Source of the DNA: Streptomyces sp. Act143
GTDB taxonomy: Bacteria > Actinomycetota > Actinomycetes > Streptomycetales > Streptomycetaceae
DNA length: 64,000 nucleotides
NCBI RefSeq assembly: GCF_003143935.1
Contig: NZ_QFRX01000001.1
Coordinates: 1,064,071-1,128,070 of the forward strand
Reading direction: 5' to 3'
Shown: positions 54,102 through 62,785 of the stretch, piece by piece
Layout of the letters: the number at the start of each line of letters is the position of its first letter
Numbering within the stretch: the stretch's first letter is position 1
Notes under the pieces: model-generated
What the model saw: the letters and a program-made list of their open reading frames with translations, nothing else
The model's database searches: none
Told to the model about the DNA's origin: nothing
Program-made: the position numbers and the translations under genes

Positions 54102-55118
54102 CTAGGCGCAGGCCGACACCGCAACGGGCTCGAGCGAACGAACCGGCCGCACACACCCGACCGGCTCCCCGCCCCCCAGCAGTGCCTCGCCCTGGAACTC
54201 GGTGAGCAGCGAGGCATCCACCCCGGCCCACCCGAGGGCCGCCGCCGCCACCGGAATGCGCGCCCGGTCGGCCCCGTCCGCGATCTTCACGGCCACCGCC
54301 CGGCCATCAGGCAGCGCGGCGACCTGCACGCCCTCGAACCCGTCCTTGGCGAGCAGACCGGGCACGGCCCGCATCAGCGCGGCGACGTCCCGTCCGGCCC
54401 CGGACGCCATCTCCGCGTGCTCACGCATCGCATCGGCGACCCGCGCCTCGGGCGTACCGGGGACGGCGGAGGTGATCCGGGAGACGGCGCGGGCCAGCCC
54501 GTGCAGGGACACGGAGAACAGGGGTGCCCCGCATCCGTCGACGGTCACCCGCGCGATGCGCTGCCCGGTGAGGTCCTCGACGATCTCGGCGATTGCCTGC
54601 TGCAAGGGGTGCGCGGGGTCGAGGTAGCCCTCCAGGGGCCAGTCGTTGAGCACGCACGTGTACAGCATCGCCGCGTGCTTCCCGGAGCAGTTCTGCGCGA
54701 GCCGCGACGGAAGCCGACCCTCCCGTACCCACCCGTCCCGCACGACCGGGTCGAACGGCAGGTCGGGAACGTTGCGCAGGGCGTCCTCGGAGACGCCGGC
54801 CAGTTCGAGGATGCGGCGGGTCCCGGCGAGATGCCGCTCCTCGCCGGAGTGGCTCGCGGCGGCCAGCGAGAGCAGTTCGCCGTCCAGCGGCAGCCCGGCC
54901 CGCACCATGGCGACCGCCTGCACCGGCTTGAGCGCCGAGCGCGGGTAGAACGCGGCCTCGATGTCGCCGAGCTGGAACTCGACCCGCCCGTCGGCGCCGA
55001 GGACGACGACGGAACCGTAGTGGATGCCCTCCACGACCCCGCCGCGTATCAGGTGGGCGACGGGGGCGTGGAGGGGCTCGCGGATCAGGGGTGCGTCCGC
55101 GACGGAACTGCTCAACAT
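54102..55118 (-). CDS. L-asparaginase (Rhizobium/type-II-like family)
   Basis: A 338-residue asparaginase of the family typified by Rhizobium etli AnsA. It has ESLHYGSVVVLG-like opening sequence (GIHYGSVVVLGADGRVEFQL), FYPRSALKPVQAVAMVRAGL with the likely Ser-Lys pair, SHSGEERHLAGTRRIL, and DGCGAPLFSVSLHGLARA. It is unrelated to E. coli AnsA/B. It hydrolyses asparagine to aspartate and ammonia. Start ATG 55118 with AGAAGG upstream. It is followed by aspA and preceded by a permease, so import, deamidation and deamination are encoded in sequence. Confidence 0.9.
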   Translation of the reverse strand: MLSSSVADAPLIREPLHAPVAHLIRGGVVEGIHYGSVVVLGADGRVEFQLGDIEAAFYPRSALKPVQAVAMVRAGLPLDGELLSLAAASHSGEERHLAGTRRILELAGVSEDALRNVPDLPFDPVVRDGWVREGRLPSRLAQNCSGKHAAMLYTCVLNDWPLEGYLDPAHPLQQAIAEIVEDLTGQRIARVTVDGCGAPLFSVSLHGLARAVSRITSAVPGTPEARVADAMREHAEMASGAGRDVAALMRAVPGLLAKDGFEGVQVAALPDGRAVAVKIADGADRARIPVAAAALGWAGVDASLLTEFQGEALLGGGEPVGCVRPVRSLEPVAVSACA

Positions 55119-55194
55119 AACTGCCTTCTCGGGAAGCGCCGCGCGGGTCACGCGTCGGTGCCGGCGGGATGGATCTCGGCGCTCACGTGCGTGT

Positions 55195-56649
55195 TCACGC
55201 GTCGGCGCCTGCGGATTCGGTCTCGGTGGACGTACGGGCGACCCGGCCGCGGACGGCGTACCACCCGACGACCAGCGCCCCGACGATCAGCGGCAGGCAC
55301 AGCACGGTGGTGCGTCCGACGCCGCCGTCGGCGTACATCAGGACCAGGACGGAGGCGAGGAACGCCAGCGTCACGATCTCGGTCCAGGGGGATCCCGGCA
55401 GTCGGTAGCCGGGGCGGGTCAGTTCGCCCCTCTCGGTCTTCTGCCAGAAGAGCGCGTGGCAGACCATGATCATGCCCCAGGTGGACAGGATCCCGATCGC
55501 GGCGAAGTTCAGCACGATCTCGAACGCGTCGGCGGGGACGACGGCGTTGAGGCCGACACCGAGGACGCAGATGCCGCTGGTGAGCAGGATGCCGCCGTAG
55601 GGGACCTGGCTGCGGCTCATGACACCGGTGAACCTGGGCGCGGAGCCGGACTTGGCCATGGAGCGCAGGATGCGGCCGGTGGAGTAGAGCCCGGAGTTGA
55701 GGGAGGACATGGCCGCGGTGAGGACGACGAGGTTCATCACGCCGCCGGCCGCGGGGACGCCGATGTTGGAGAGCACGGTCACGAAGGGGCTCTCGCCGCC
55801 GGTGTACTTGTTCCAGGGCAGCAGCATCGACAGCAGGACGACCGAACCGACGTAGAACAGGCCGACGCGCCACATGATCGAGTTGATCGCCTTCGGCATG
55901 ATCTTCTCGGGGTTCTCGGTCTCGCCGGCCGCGACGCCCACCAGTTCCACCGAGGCGTAGGCGAAGACGACGCCCTGGAGGATCAGCAGCATGGGCAGCA
56001 GGCCGTTGGGGAAGATGCCGCCGTGGTCGGTGATCAGGGCGGGGCCCGGGGTGGTGTCGCCGACCTCGTGCTGGGTGACCAGCAGGAAGATGCCGATCAG
56101 CATGAACGCCACGAGCGCGCCCACCTTGACGATGGCGAACCAGAACTCCATCTCGCCGAACATCCTCACCGAGATGAGGTTGACGGTGAGGACGACCGCG
56201 AGCGCGATGAGCGCGATCACCCACTGGGGGATGTCGGAGAACATGCCCCAGTAGTGGGTGTAGACGGCCACGGCGGTGATGTCGGCGATGCCGGTGGTGG
56301 CCCAGTTCAGGAAGTACATCCAGCCCGCGACATAGGCGCCCTTCTCGCCGAGGAACTCCCGGGCGTACGACACGAAGGCGCCGGAGGACGGGCGGTACAG
56401 GACGAGTTCGCCGAGGGCCCGCACGACCAGGAAGGCGAAGACGCCGCACACCGCGTAGGCGATGAACAACGAGGGGCCGGCGTCGGCGAGGCGGCCGCCG
56501 GCGCCGAGAAAGAGGCCGGTGCCGATGGCACCGCCGATGGCGATCATGTTGACGTGCCGGTGCTTGAGGGACTTGCTGTATCCCTCGTCTCCGGCGTCGA
56601 CATGGCCGGAACGTTTCTGCACGCCTTCGTGCAGGGACTGCTCGCTCAC
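55195..56649 (-). CDS. ansP: Amino acid (asparagine/aspartate) permease, APC superfamily
   Basis: A 484-residue transporter with twelve helices. It starts [20 protein letters not shown], the typical APC/GABA-permease opening, and has the [20 protein letters not shown] loop, [20 protein letters not shown] and [20 protein letters not shown]. The neighbours (asparaginase, aspartase) favour asparagine as substrate; AnsP is the nearest named type. Start GTG 56649, whose first bases overlap the stop of the FadR-type regulator (56646), so regulator and permease are coupled. Confidence 0.9.
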   Translation of the reverse strand: MSEQSLHEGVQKRSGHVDAGDEGYSKSLKHRHVNMIAIGGAIGTGLFLGAGGRLADAGPSLFIAYAVCGVFAFLVVRALGELVLYRPSSGAFVSYAREFLGEKGAYVAGWMYFLNWATTGIADITAVAVYTHYWGMFSDIPQWVIALIALAVVLTVNLISVRMFGEMEFWFAIVKVGALVAFMLIGIFLLVTQHEVGDTTPGPALITDHGGIFPNGLLPMLLILQGVVFAYASVELVGVAAGETENPEKIMPKAINSIMWRVGLFYVGSVVLLSMLLPWNKYTGGESPFVTVLSNIGVPAAGGVMNLVVLTAAMSSLNSGLYSTGRILRSMAKSGSAPRFTGVMSRSQVPYGGILLTSGICVLGVGLNAVVPADAFEIVLNFAAIGILSTWGMIMVCHALFWQKTERGELTRPGYRLPGSPWTEIVTLAFLASVLVLMYADGGVGRTTVLCLPLIVGALVVGWYAVRGRVARTSTETESAGADA

Positions 56650-57383
56650 GCCTGGGGTTCGCCTTCCGTGGGGGTGTCCGTGCCCTTGCCAGGGGGACGC
56701 ACGATGTCGGTGAGGGTGGTCTCGACGCGGTCGAGGTGGTGGGACATGGCCTCCACCGCGTCGAGCTCGGAACCGTCGATCAGCGCTTCGACGATCGCCC
56801 GGTGCTCGCGGTTGGACTGCTCGCGGCGCCCGCCCAGCTCGTTGAGGAAGGCCGACTGACGCGCCAGTGCGTCGCGGATCTCCTCGATGACCCGGCGGAA
56901 GACCGGGTTCTGGGCGGCCTCGGCGACGGCCAGATGGAACAGCGTGTCCATCGCGACCCAGGCGGTGGTGTCCGTCTCCCGCTCCATGCGGTCGAGCAGG
57001 TGCGCCAGGTGGTCGAGGTTCTCCGGGGTGCGGCGCAGGGCCGCGTACCCGGCGACGGGGATCTCGACGTGCCGGCGCACCTCCAGCAGGTCGCTGGCCG
57101 CGTAGTCGCCGAAGGTGGGGTCCTCCACCGCGTTGGCGACCACGAAGGTGCCCTTGCCTGTCTTGGAGACCGTCAGCCCCATGGTCTGCAGGGCCCTGAG
57201 GGCCTCGCGCAGCACGGGGCGGCTGATCTCCAGGGTGCGGCAGAGCTCCGCCTCGGAGGGGAGCTTGTCGCCGATGGCGTAGTCACCGCGCTCGATGGCG
57301 GCGCGTAGATGCGCCAGCACCGCTTCCATGGCACTGACGCGCCGTGGGGGCTGTCCGGCTGTCCGGCTGTCTGACAGGTTCAC
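56646..57383 (-). CDS. FadR-subfamily GntR regulator of the asparagine cluster
   Basis: A 245-residue regulator. The GntR winged helix ([20 protein letters not shown], ... [27 protein letters not shown]) is followed by an FCD all-helical ligand domain ([20 protein letters not shown], ... [20 protein letters not shown], and [20 protein letters not shown]), with the acidic/His metal-binding pocket typical of FadR subgroup members. It is the first gene of the cluster and overlaps the permease gene by 4 nt. Probably an autoregulating sensor of an amide-amino-acid or organic acid. Confidence 0.92.
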   Translation of the reverse strand: MNLSDSRTAGQPPRRVSAMEAVLAHLRAAIERGDYAIGDKLPSEAELCRTLEISRPVLREALRALQTMGLTVSKTGKGTFVVANAVEDPTFGDYAASDLLEVRRHVEIPVAGYAALRRTPENLDHLAHLLDRMERETDTTAWVAMDTLFHLAVAEAAQNPVFRRVIEEIRDALARQSAFLNELGGRREQSNREHRAIVEALIDGSELDAVEAMSHHLDRVETTLTDIVRPPGKGTDTPTEGEPQA

Positions 57384-57441
57384 GGGAGTGATACTCCGGG
57401 CGACGGGAGGGTGCTGTCAAGGCGCCTGAAAGGAGATTTTC

Positions 57442-57478
57442 ACGGGGCGTGAGGGCTGAATGCCGGCTCACGCCCCGT
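57442..57478. terminator. Strong hairpin downstream of uppP
   Basis: Arms ACGGGGCGTGAG (57442-57453) and CTCACGCCCCGT (57467-57478) are perfectly complementary over 12 bp with a 13-nt loop. It lies 11 nt beyond the uppP stop on the minus strand and 59 nt upstream of the FadR-type regulator start, followed on the minus strand by GAAAATC. A likely terminator of uppP that insulates the asparagine cluster. Confidence 0.8.
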
Positions 57479-57488
57479 CGTGGGCCGG

Positions 57489-58325
57489 TCAGCTGTCGAG
57501 CACGCCCGTGGCCAGCAGGCCGAAGAGCAGCACGCCGACGGCGATCCGGTAGATCACGAAGGCGTTGAAGGAGTGCTTGGCGACGAACTTCAGCAGCCAG
57601 GCGATGGAGGCGTAGGCGACGACGAAGGACACGGCCGTGCCGACGGCCAGCGGGGCGGCGCCCGCGCCGGTGCCCAGGGCGTCCTTGAGCTCGTAGATGC
57701 CGGCGCCGGTCAGGGCGGGGATGCCGAGGAAGAACGACAGCCGGGTGGCGGCGACGCGGTCCAGGTCGAGCATGAGCGCGGTGGACATGGTGGCACCGGA
57801 GCGGGAGAAGCCGGGGAAGAGCAGGGCGAGGATCTGGGAGCTGCCGACGAGCATCGCGTCCTTGAAGGAGGTGTCGTCCTCCCCCCTCTTGTGGCGGCCC
57901 ATCTGGTCGGCCGCCCACATCACACCGCTGCCGACGATGAGCGAGCCGGCCACCACCCACAGCGAGGCGAGCGGCCCCTCGATGAGCGGCTTGGCGGCCA
58001 GGCCCACGGCGACGATCGGAAGGGTGGCGTAGATGACCCACCAGGCGAACTTGTAGTCGTGGTGGTACCGCTCCTCCTTGTCGCGCAGTCCGCGGAACCA
58101 GGCGGAGACGATCCGCGCGATGTCCTTGCGGAAGTACACGAGCACGGCGGCGATCGCGCCGACCTGGATGACGGCCGAGAACCCGACGACGGCGTCGTCG
58201 TCGACGGGGATGTCCATGAGCCCCTCGGTGATCTTCAGATGGCCGGTCGAGGAGACGGGCAGGAATTCGGTCACCCCCTCGACGGCTCCGAGGACGACGG
58301 CCTGACCGACGCTGATGACGCTCAT
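57489..58325 (-). CDS. uppP: Undecaprenyl-diphosphatase UppP/BacA
   Basis: A 278-residue membrane phosphatase. The first conserved block is EGVTEFLPVSSTGHLKI (residues about 15-31) with the catalytic Glu, the second is FPGFSRSGATMSTALML (about residues 170-186). Helices alternate with charged loops such as FRGLRDKEERYHHDYKF. It recycles undecaprenyl pyrophosphate for peptidoglycan and wall polymer synthesis, and overproduction gives bacitracin resistance. Start ATG 58325. It ends at the strong hairpin, separate from the crcB genes 46 nt upstream. Confidence 0.95.
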   Translation of the reverse strand: MSVISVGQAVVLGAVEGVTEFLPVSSTGHLKITEGLMDIPVDDDAVVGFSAVIQVGAIAAVLVYFRKDIARIVSAWFRGLRDKEERYHHDYKFAWWVIYATLPIVAVGLAAKPLIEGPLASLWVVAGSLIVGSGVMWAADQMGRHKRGEDDTSFKDAMLVGSSQILALLFPGFSRSGATMSTALMLDLDRVAATRLSFFLGIPALTGAGIYELKDALGTGAGAAPLAVGTAVSFVVAYASIAWLLKFVAKHSFNAFVIYRIAVGVLLFGLLATGVLDS

Positions 58326-58370
58326 GGGATCCAGTTCTTCCGGCGGGGAGGAGGCAGGGCGGGCACAGTT

Positions 58371-58724
58371 TTACACCGCCTGGGCAAGCTCCACGCCCAC
58401 GAAGGCCGCCCCCAGACCGGCCACCAGGCTCGCGCCGACGTTGGCCAGGGCGTAGAGACCCGCTCCCGTCTCGGCCAGCCGCAGGGTCTCGTAGGAGAAC
58501 GTCGAGTACGTCGTCAGCGCCCCGCACAGGCCCGTGCCGAGCAGCAGTTGCAGGTGCGGTCCCGCCGCTCCGGTGACCAGGCCGAGCACCAGACAGCCGG
58601 TGACGTTGACCGCGAAGGTGCCCCAGGGGAAGACCGAGTCGTGGCGGGACTGTATGGCCCGGTCGGTGAGATAGCGCAGCGGAGCGCCGACCGCGGCGCC
58701 CGCGACCACCAGCAACCAGTTCAC
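58371..58724 (-). CDS. crcB: Fluoride exporter CrcB, second copy
   Basis: A 117-residue, four-helix CrcB/Fluc protein. It has the [15 protein letters not shown] block, [19 protein letters not shown] and [20 protein letters not shown], where the TTYSTFSYE segment lines the fluoride pore. Fluc proteins work as antiparallel dimers; this copy and the one at 59104 would form a heterodimer. GTG start 58724 overlaps the stop of the DUF190 gene, so translation is coupled. Confidence 0.92.
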   Translation of the reverse strand: MNWLLVVAGAAVGAPLRYLTDRAIQSRHDSVFPWGTFAVNVTGCLVLGLVTGAAGPHLQLLLGTGLCGALTTYSTFSYETLRLAETGAGLYALANVGASLVAGLGAAFVGVELAQAV

Positions 58725-59107
58725 AACGAGCTCTTACCCTTCGTGTCCGTTTCGTCGGAGTCTGCGTCGGCGTCGCGGCCGACGTACCGGATGACCTCGC
58801 AGTCGTCGAGGATCACCAGCCCCTCGGTGACGAGTTCGTCGAGCTGCGGCAGGAAGGCCCGCACCCGGTCCTCGGTGTCGACGACGACGATCGCGACGGG
58901 CAGGTCCTCGCTCAGGGACAGCAGCCGGGAGGTGTGGATCAGGGAGGAGGCGCCGAAGCCCTCGATGCCGCGGAAGACACTGGCTCCCGCCAGGCCCGCC
59001 GCGTGGGCGCGGTGGACGATCTCGCTGTAGAGGGGCTTGTGGTGCCAGGTGTCGTTCTCCCCGACGAACACGGTCACGCGCAGGGCACTGCCGGTCAGCC
59101 TTGTCAT
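58721..59107 (-). CDS. DUF190 protein between the two crcB genes
   Basis: A 128-residue protein of the PII-like DUF190 family: [40 protein letters not shown], and [20 protein letters not shown], ending in an Asp-rich tail. PII-like trimers bind nucleotides, so it could link fluoride export to a cellular signal, but there is no direct evidence. ATG 59107 overlaps the stop of the upstream crcB, and its own stop overlaps the next start; all three genes are coupled. Confidence 0.88.
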   Translation of the reverse strand: MTRLTGSALRVTVFVGENDTWHHKPLYSEIVHRAHAAGLAGASVFRGIEGFGASSLIHTSRLLSLSEDLPVAIVVVDTEDRVRAFLPQLDELVTEGLVILDDCEVIRYVGRDADADSDETDTKGKSSL

Positions 59108-59562
59108 GGCTGCCTCCGCTTCAGGACGCGGCGGGTGGCGGTCGCGGCGAGCCACACCGCGGTGAGGGCCGCGAGCAGGGTCGCGGCGAGGTAGGCCAAC
59201 CCGGTTGCGGGGTGGCCGGAGTCGACCAGTTTCCGGATGTCGACGGCGTAGGTGGAGAAGGTGGTGAAGCCGCCGAGGACACCGGTGCCGAAGAAGGGGC
59301 GGACCAGCTTGTGGGCGGCCCATAGGTCGGTGATGACCACCATGAACACGCCTATGACCGCGCAGCCCACGACGTTGGTGCAGAAGGTCGCCCAGGGGAA
59401 TCCGCCCGGCCGGTGCGGCCACCAGAGGGAGAGCGCCCAGCGGGCCGTGGCGCCGACGGCGCCGCCGAGCGCGACCACGGCGACCACGGGCGCCTGGCCG
59501 CGCAGCACGGGCGGTCGCCCCGGGGTGGGGGCACGGAGGCTCTCGGTCTCCGGGGCTGTCAT
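59104..59562 (-). CDS. crcB: Fluoride exporter CrcB, first copy
   Basis: A 152-residue CrcB/Fluc with four helices: [62 protein letters not shown] and a final helix ending [15 protein letters not shown]. The N-terminal 25 residues are an extra tail. It differs from the other copy in the pore segment ([10 protein letters not shown]). Start ATG 59562 with GGGAGA upstream. I looked for a fluoride riboswitch before it and did not find the fluoride aptamer core. Confidence 0.92.
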   Translation of the reverse strand: MTAPETESLRAPTPGRPPVLRGQAPVVAVVALGGAVGATARWALSLWWPHRPGGFPWATFCTNVVGCAVIGVFMVVITDLWAAHKLVRPFFGTGVLGGFTTFSTYAVDIRKLVDSGHPATGLAYLAATLLAALTAVWLAATATRRVLKRRQP

Positions 59563-59623
59563 GGTCGTACGTCTCCCTGCCTGAACGGCCCGGTCATGGC
59601 CGGTCAACAGGGTAACGCCGGGG

Positions 59624-60586
59624 TCACTTACCGCTGGGCGGCTCGCACAGGGCCACGCCCCGCTCCCACAGGCTGCCCAGGACCAGATGGCCGGCCGCCT
59701 CGCAGACGCTGGTGACCATGCGGAAGCCGGAGTGGCGGCGGGCGAGGTGGTGGACGACCCCGCCGTGTTCGTCGACGGCGAGGACGCCGATGGTGCCGGA
59801 GGGCCGGAAAGGGGCGCGGACGGCCAGCCGGGCGGCGGAACGGCGGACGGTGGGGCCGGCACGGTGCAGCAGGCCGAGCGGGGGGACGCGGGGGCCGGCC
59901 AGGGAGACCCAGATCGGTCCGTCGGGGCCCGAGCGCCAGAGGTTGTCGGGCATGCCGGGGAGGTGCTCGGCGAAGGGTTCGGTGTGTCCCGCGCGCGGTC
60001 CGGTGAGCCAATGGCGGCTGAGGCGGTACGCGCCGGACTCGGCGACGACGAGGAACGACTCGTCGGCGCTCAGGGCCAGCCCGTTGGCGAACTCAAGGTC
60101 CTCCGCGAGGACTTCGGGGGTCTCGCTGCCGGGCGCGAGACGCAGGAGCCGTCCCGTGGCGGTGCGCTCGACGAGGTCGCCGATCCATGCGTCGAGCGGG
60201 TAGCGCCGGCTGGAGACCGTGAAGCAGACGCTGCCGTCGGACAGGGCGACGGTGTTGCTGCAGAAACGCAGCCTCTCCCCCGCCACCGAGTCGGCGAGGA
60301 TGCGCACCAGGCCGTCGGTGAGGTCGACGCGCAGCAGTCCGAGTTCGGCGTCGCACACCAGCAGGTCGTCGTCCGCGAGGAGTTCCAGGCCGAGGGGTCT
60401 GCCGCCGGTCTCGGCGAGCACCTCGACACGGGTCGTGGCCGGGTCGGCGAGGCCGTCGAGGCGGAGGATGCGGCCGTCGGCCACGCCGGTCAGCACCCGG
60501 CCCCGGCTGTCGGGCACCACGTCCTCGGGGCCGTGACCGCCGATGGCGACGTACCGGTGCGGGACCAGCTTCTGCGCGCGCTCCAC
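59624..60586 (-). CDS. SMP-30/strictosidine synthase-like six-bladed propeller protein
   Basis: A 320-residue protein. It has the propeller pattern [20 protein letters not shown], then [60 protein letters not shown] and [18 protein letters not shown], each an outer strand of one blade. Glu and Asn residues in those blocks are those that hold calcium in SMP-30 lactonases. No signal peptide. Start GTG 60586 with AGGA upstream. It is separated by 29 nt from a small regulator on the same strand. Confidence 0.85.
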   Translation of the reverse strand: MERAQKLVPHRYVAIGGHGPEDVVPDSRGRVLTGVADGRILRLDGLADPATTRVEVLAETGGRPLGLELLADDDLLVCDAELGLLRVDLTDGLVRILADSVAGERLRFCSNTVALSDGSVCFTVSSRRYPLDAWIGDLVERTATGRLLRLAPGSETPEVLAEDLEFANGLALSADESFLVVAESGAYRLSRHWLTGPRAGHTEPFAEHLPGMPDNLWRSGPDGPIWVSLAGPRVPPLGLLHRAGPTVRRSAARLAVRAPFRPSGTIGVLAVDEHGGVVHHLARRHSGFRMVTSVCEAAGHLVLGSLWERGVALCEPPSGK

Positions 60587-60615
60587 GAACTGTCCTCTCT
60601 CTCGCCCTGCTCTGT

Positions 60616-60903
60616 CTACCAGCCCTTCTCGAACATGCGCGCCACCTCGGCTATCCGCACCTCGTCGCGCCGGTAGTAGATCCGGCGGCGGATCCGCTTG
60701 GTGCGCAGCAGGCCGATGTCGGCGAGCAACTCCAGGTGGGTGTCGGCGACTTGGCGGCGTACGCCGAGCTTGGCGGCGACGGCGTCCGCGGTGACGCCGT
60801 CCTCGGCCGGGCTGCCGTGGCGCCGGCCCGGGAAGTGCGTCACCGGGTCCTTGAGCCACTCCAGGATGTCCAGCCGTCGCTGACCGACAGGAGTCCTCAG
60901 CAT
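60616..60903 (-). CDS. Small winged-helix (ArsR-like) transcriptional regulator
   Basis: A 95-residue regulator consisting of a single HTH domain: LRTPVGQRRLDILEWLKDPV, then DGVTADAVAAKLGVRRQVAD and THLELLADIGLLRTKRIRRR, followed by the wing YYRRDEVRIAEVARMFEKGW. No cysteine metal site, so it is not a classic metal sensor. Start ATG 60903 with GGAGGGG upstream. It lies 29 nt before the SMP-30 gene on the same strand, which suggests it regulates that gene or the GH53 gene behind it. Confidence 0.88.
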   Translation of the reverse strand: MLRTPVGQRRLDILEWLKDPVTHFPGRRHGSPAEDGVTADAVAAKLGVRRQVADTHLELLADIGLLRTKRIRRRIYYRRDEVRIAEVARMFEKGW

Positions 60904-61094
60904 GTCGTCCCCTCCGTCCGACCTCCTCGAACCGCGTGTTCCCACTGTCCCGCAGTCGACGCCGCCATGGGCGGACTTCTCATACCTTGTCCGGTACCGA
61001 ACGTACCTGCGGGAAAAGGAAGTTCGGCCCTTGCGCGGGACAGCACCAGGGCCCGGCCGCGTCGGCGCGGCCGGGCCCTGGTCGTGCGGTGGGA

Positions 61095-62654
61095 CTACCG
61101 GTGGCGGAACCACGCCATCGCGGGCTGCGCCTTGTTGTCGTAGTCGAACAGGGCCTGGTTCTCCCAGCCGTTGCCGGACGAGGAGTCGGTCGGGTCCCAG
61201 CCGTTGCCGGTGACCGCGGTCCAGGTCGACTCCCAGTAGAAGACGCCGAGGCCACGGCCGTTCGGGACGGCCTCCACGATGCTCGCGACGTCGTTCATCC
61301 AGCGTGTCTGCCCGGCCGTGCTTGCGGGGTAGCCGGAGACCAGCTCGCCGGTGAGGTCGATGATGTTCTCGTAGGAGTCGTCGCTGTCGAGGCGGAAGGG
61401 GTAGGCCGTCTCGGCGACGAAGACCGGCTTGCCGTAACGCGAGGCCGCGTCGTCCAGGGTCGTCTGGAAGTCGTGGAGCGAGCCGTGCCAGTAGCCGTAG
61501 TAGGACAGGCCGATGACGTCGAAGCTGACGCCGTTGGCGACCGCGTTGTCGAACCACCAGCGGGTGCCGGTCAGGTCACCGCCCTTGGCGAGATGCAGCG
61601 CCACCTGGGTGGAGGAGCTGACCGCCTTGGCCGCGCTGTAGCCGGAGTTGAGCAGACCGGCGAGCTGCGACCAGTTGTCGGTGGAGCCCGCGGACCACAG
61701 CATGCCGCCGTTGATCTCGTTGCCCACCTGGACCATGTCGGCCGTGGTCCCCTGCGCCTTCAGCGCGTTGAGGACGTCGTAGGTGTGGTTGTAGACGTCC
61801 GTCTTGAGCTGGCTGTAGCTGTGGCCCGACCAGGCGGCGGGCACGGTCTGGGCACCCGGGTCGGCCCAGGTGTCCGAGTAGTGGAAGTCCACCAGCAGCT
61901 TCATGCCCTGCGCCTTGATGCGCTTGGCCATCGCCAGGACCTGGGTCCTGCCGTTGTAGCCGTCGGCCGCGTTGACCCAGACCTTGACGCGCGCGTAGTT
62001 CTGTCCGGCGGACTTCAGGATGGCGAGCGCGTCGCCGGCCGTGCCGGAGCTGGTCTTGTAGGTTCCGCCCAGGGCCTCGCTCTTGGCGAGGGAGGAGACG
62101 TCGGACCCCTTGATCGACGTACTGGACGTGCCGGAGGCGAAGGTCAGGTCGTCGACGTTGATCCAGTTACCGGCGTTCGCGTCACTGTTGATGCTGATGG
62201 TGCACTGGTTGCTGGTCACGTTGACCGGCACGACGATGTGGATCCACCCGCTCGGGGAGACCGGGAGGTCGGTGCGCTGGTCGGTGCCGCCGCAGTTCTT
62301 CAGGGCTATGTAGGCGGAGTTCTGGCCGCCGCCGGAGCGGACCCACGCGGTGAGCTTGTAGTTCCCGTTGGTCAGCCCGGACAGGTACTGGTACGTCTCC
62401 ACCTTGTAGGCGGAGGACGAGTAGTGGGTGAGGCGGTAACTGCCGCCGTGGCCGCCCGCCTCGGTGTAGGAGGCGGCGGCCGTGCCGTACTCGGACCAGC
62501 CGGCGGGGGCCGCCACGCCCGCGCCGTCGGACTCGAACCCGCCGTTGGTCAGCGTGCTCGCCGCCTGGGCCGTCTGCGCGGGCAGGGCGGTGAGGGCGAG
62601 CCCCGCGGTGAGCGGGAGGAGCAGGGCGCGCAGGGTGCGTCTGGGATGGAACAT
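61095..62654 (-). CDS. Secreted GH53 arabinogalactan endo-beta-1,4-galactanase with N-terminal CBM
   Basis: A 519-residue enzyme. Signal peptide (LRALLLPLTAGLALTALPAQTAQA, split here into the stretch ALLLPLTAGLALTA) is followed by a beta-sandwich binding module (TNGGFESDGAGVAAPAGWSE, ending VDDLTFASG, about residues 33-175), then the GH53 barrel beginning KGSDVSSLAKSEALGG. The acid/base Glu is in VQVGNEINGGMLW (near residue 311) and the nucleophile Glu in VFVAETAYPFRL (near 415). It cuts beta-1,4-galactan side chains of pectin. Start ATG 62654 with AAGGGA upstream. The next gene, GH42, completes the breakdown. Confidence 0.93.
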   Translation of the reverse strand: MFHPRRTLRALLLPLTAGLALTALPAQTAQAASTLTNGGFESDGAGVAAPAGWSEYGTAAASYTEAGGHGGSYRLTHYSSSAYKVETYQYLSGLTNGNYKLTAWVRSGGGQNSAYIALKNCGGTDQRTDLPVSPSGWIHIVVPVNVTSNQCTISINSDANAGNWINVDDLTFASGTSSTSIKGSDVSSLAKSEALGGTYKTSSGTAGDALAILKSAGQNYARVKVWVNAADGYNGRTQVLAMAKRIKAQGMKLLVDFHYSDTWADPGAQTVPAAWSGHSYSQLKTDVYNHTYDVLNALKAQGTTADMVQVGNEINGGMLWSAGSTDNWSQLAGLLNSGYSAAKAVSSSTQVALHLAKGGDLTGTRWWFDNAVANGVSFDVIGLSYYGYWHGSLHDFQTTLDDAASRYGKPVFVAETAYPFRLDSDDSYENIIDLTGELVSGYPASTAGQTRWMNDVASIVEAVPNGRGLGVFYWESTWTAVTGNGWDPTDSSSGNGWENQALFDYDNKAQPAMAWFRHR

Positions 62655-62785
62655 CGTCGTCCGTCGTCCCTTCGACATCATGGGTTGGGGGTGTCCTTCG
62701 CCGGGGTGACGAAGGAGCCCCTCCGCCCGCGGCTCTCGCGGCTCGCGCGGGCGGAGGGGAGTCGCTGGGTCCCCGAGGGCCGGGT

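Noticed and set aside
59563..59625. Fluoride riboswitch before the crcB genes
   Set aside because: The minus-strand leader does not show the GGCGATGG-type 5' core and the paired loop needed for the fluoride aptamer.
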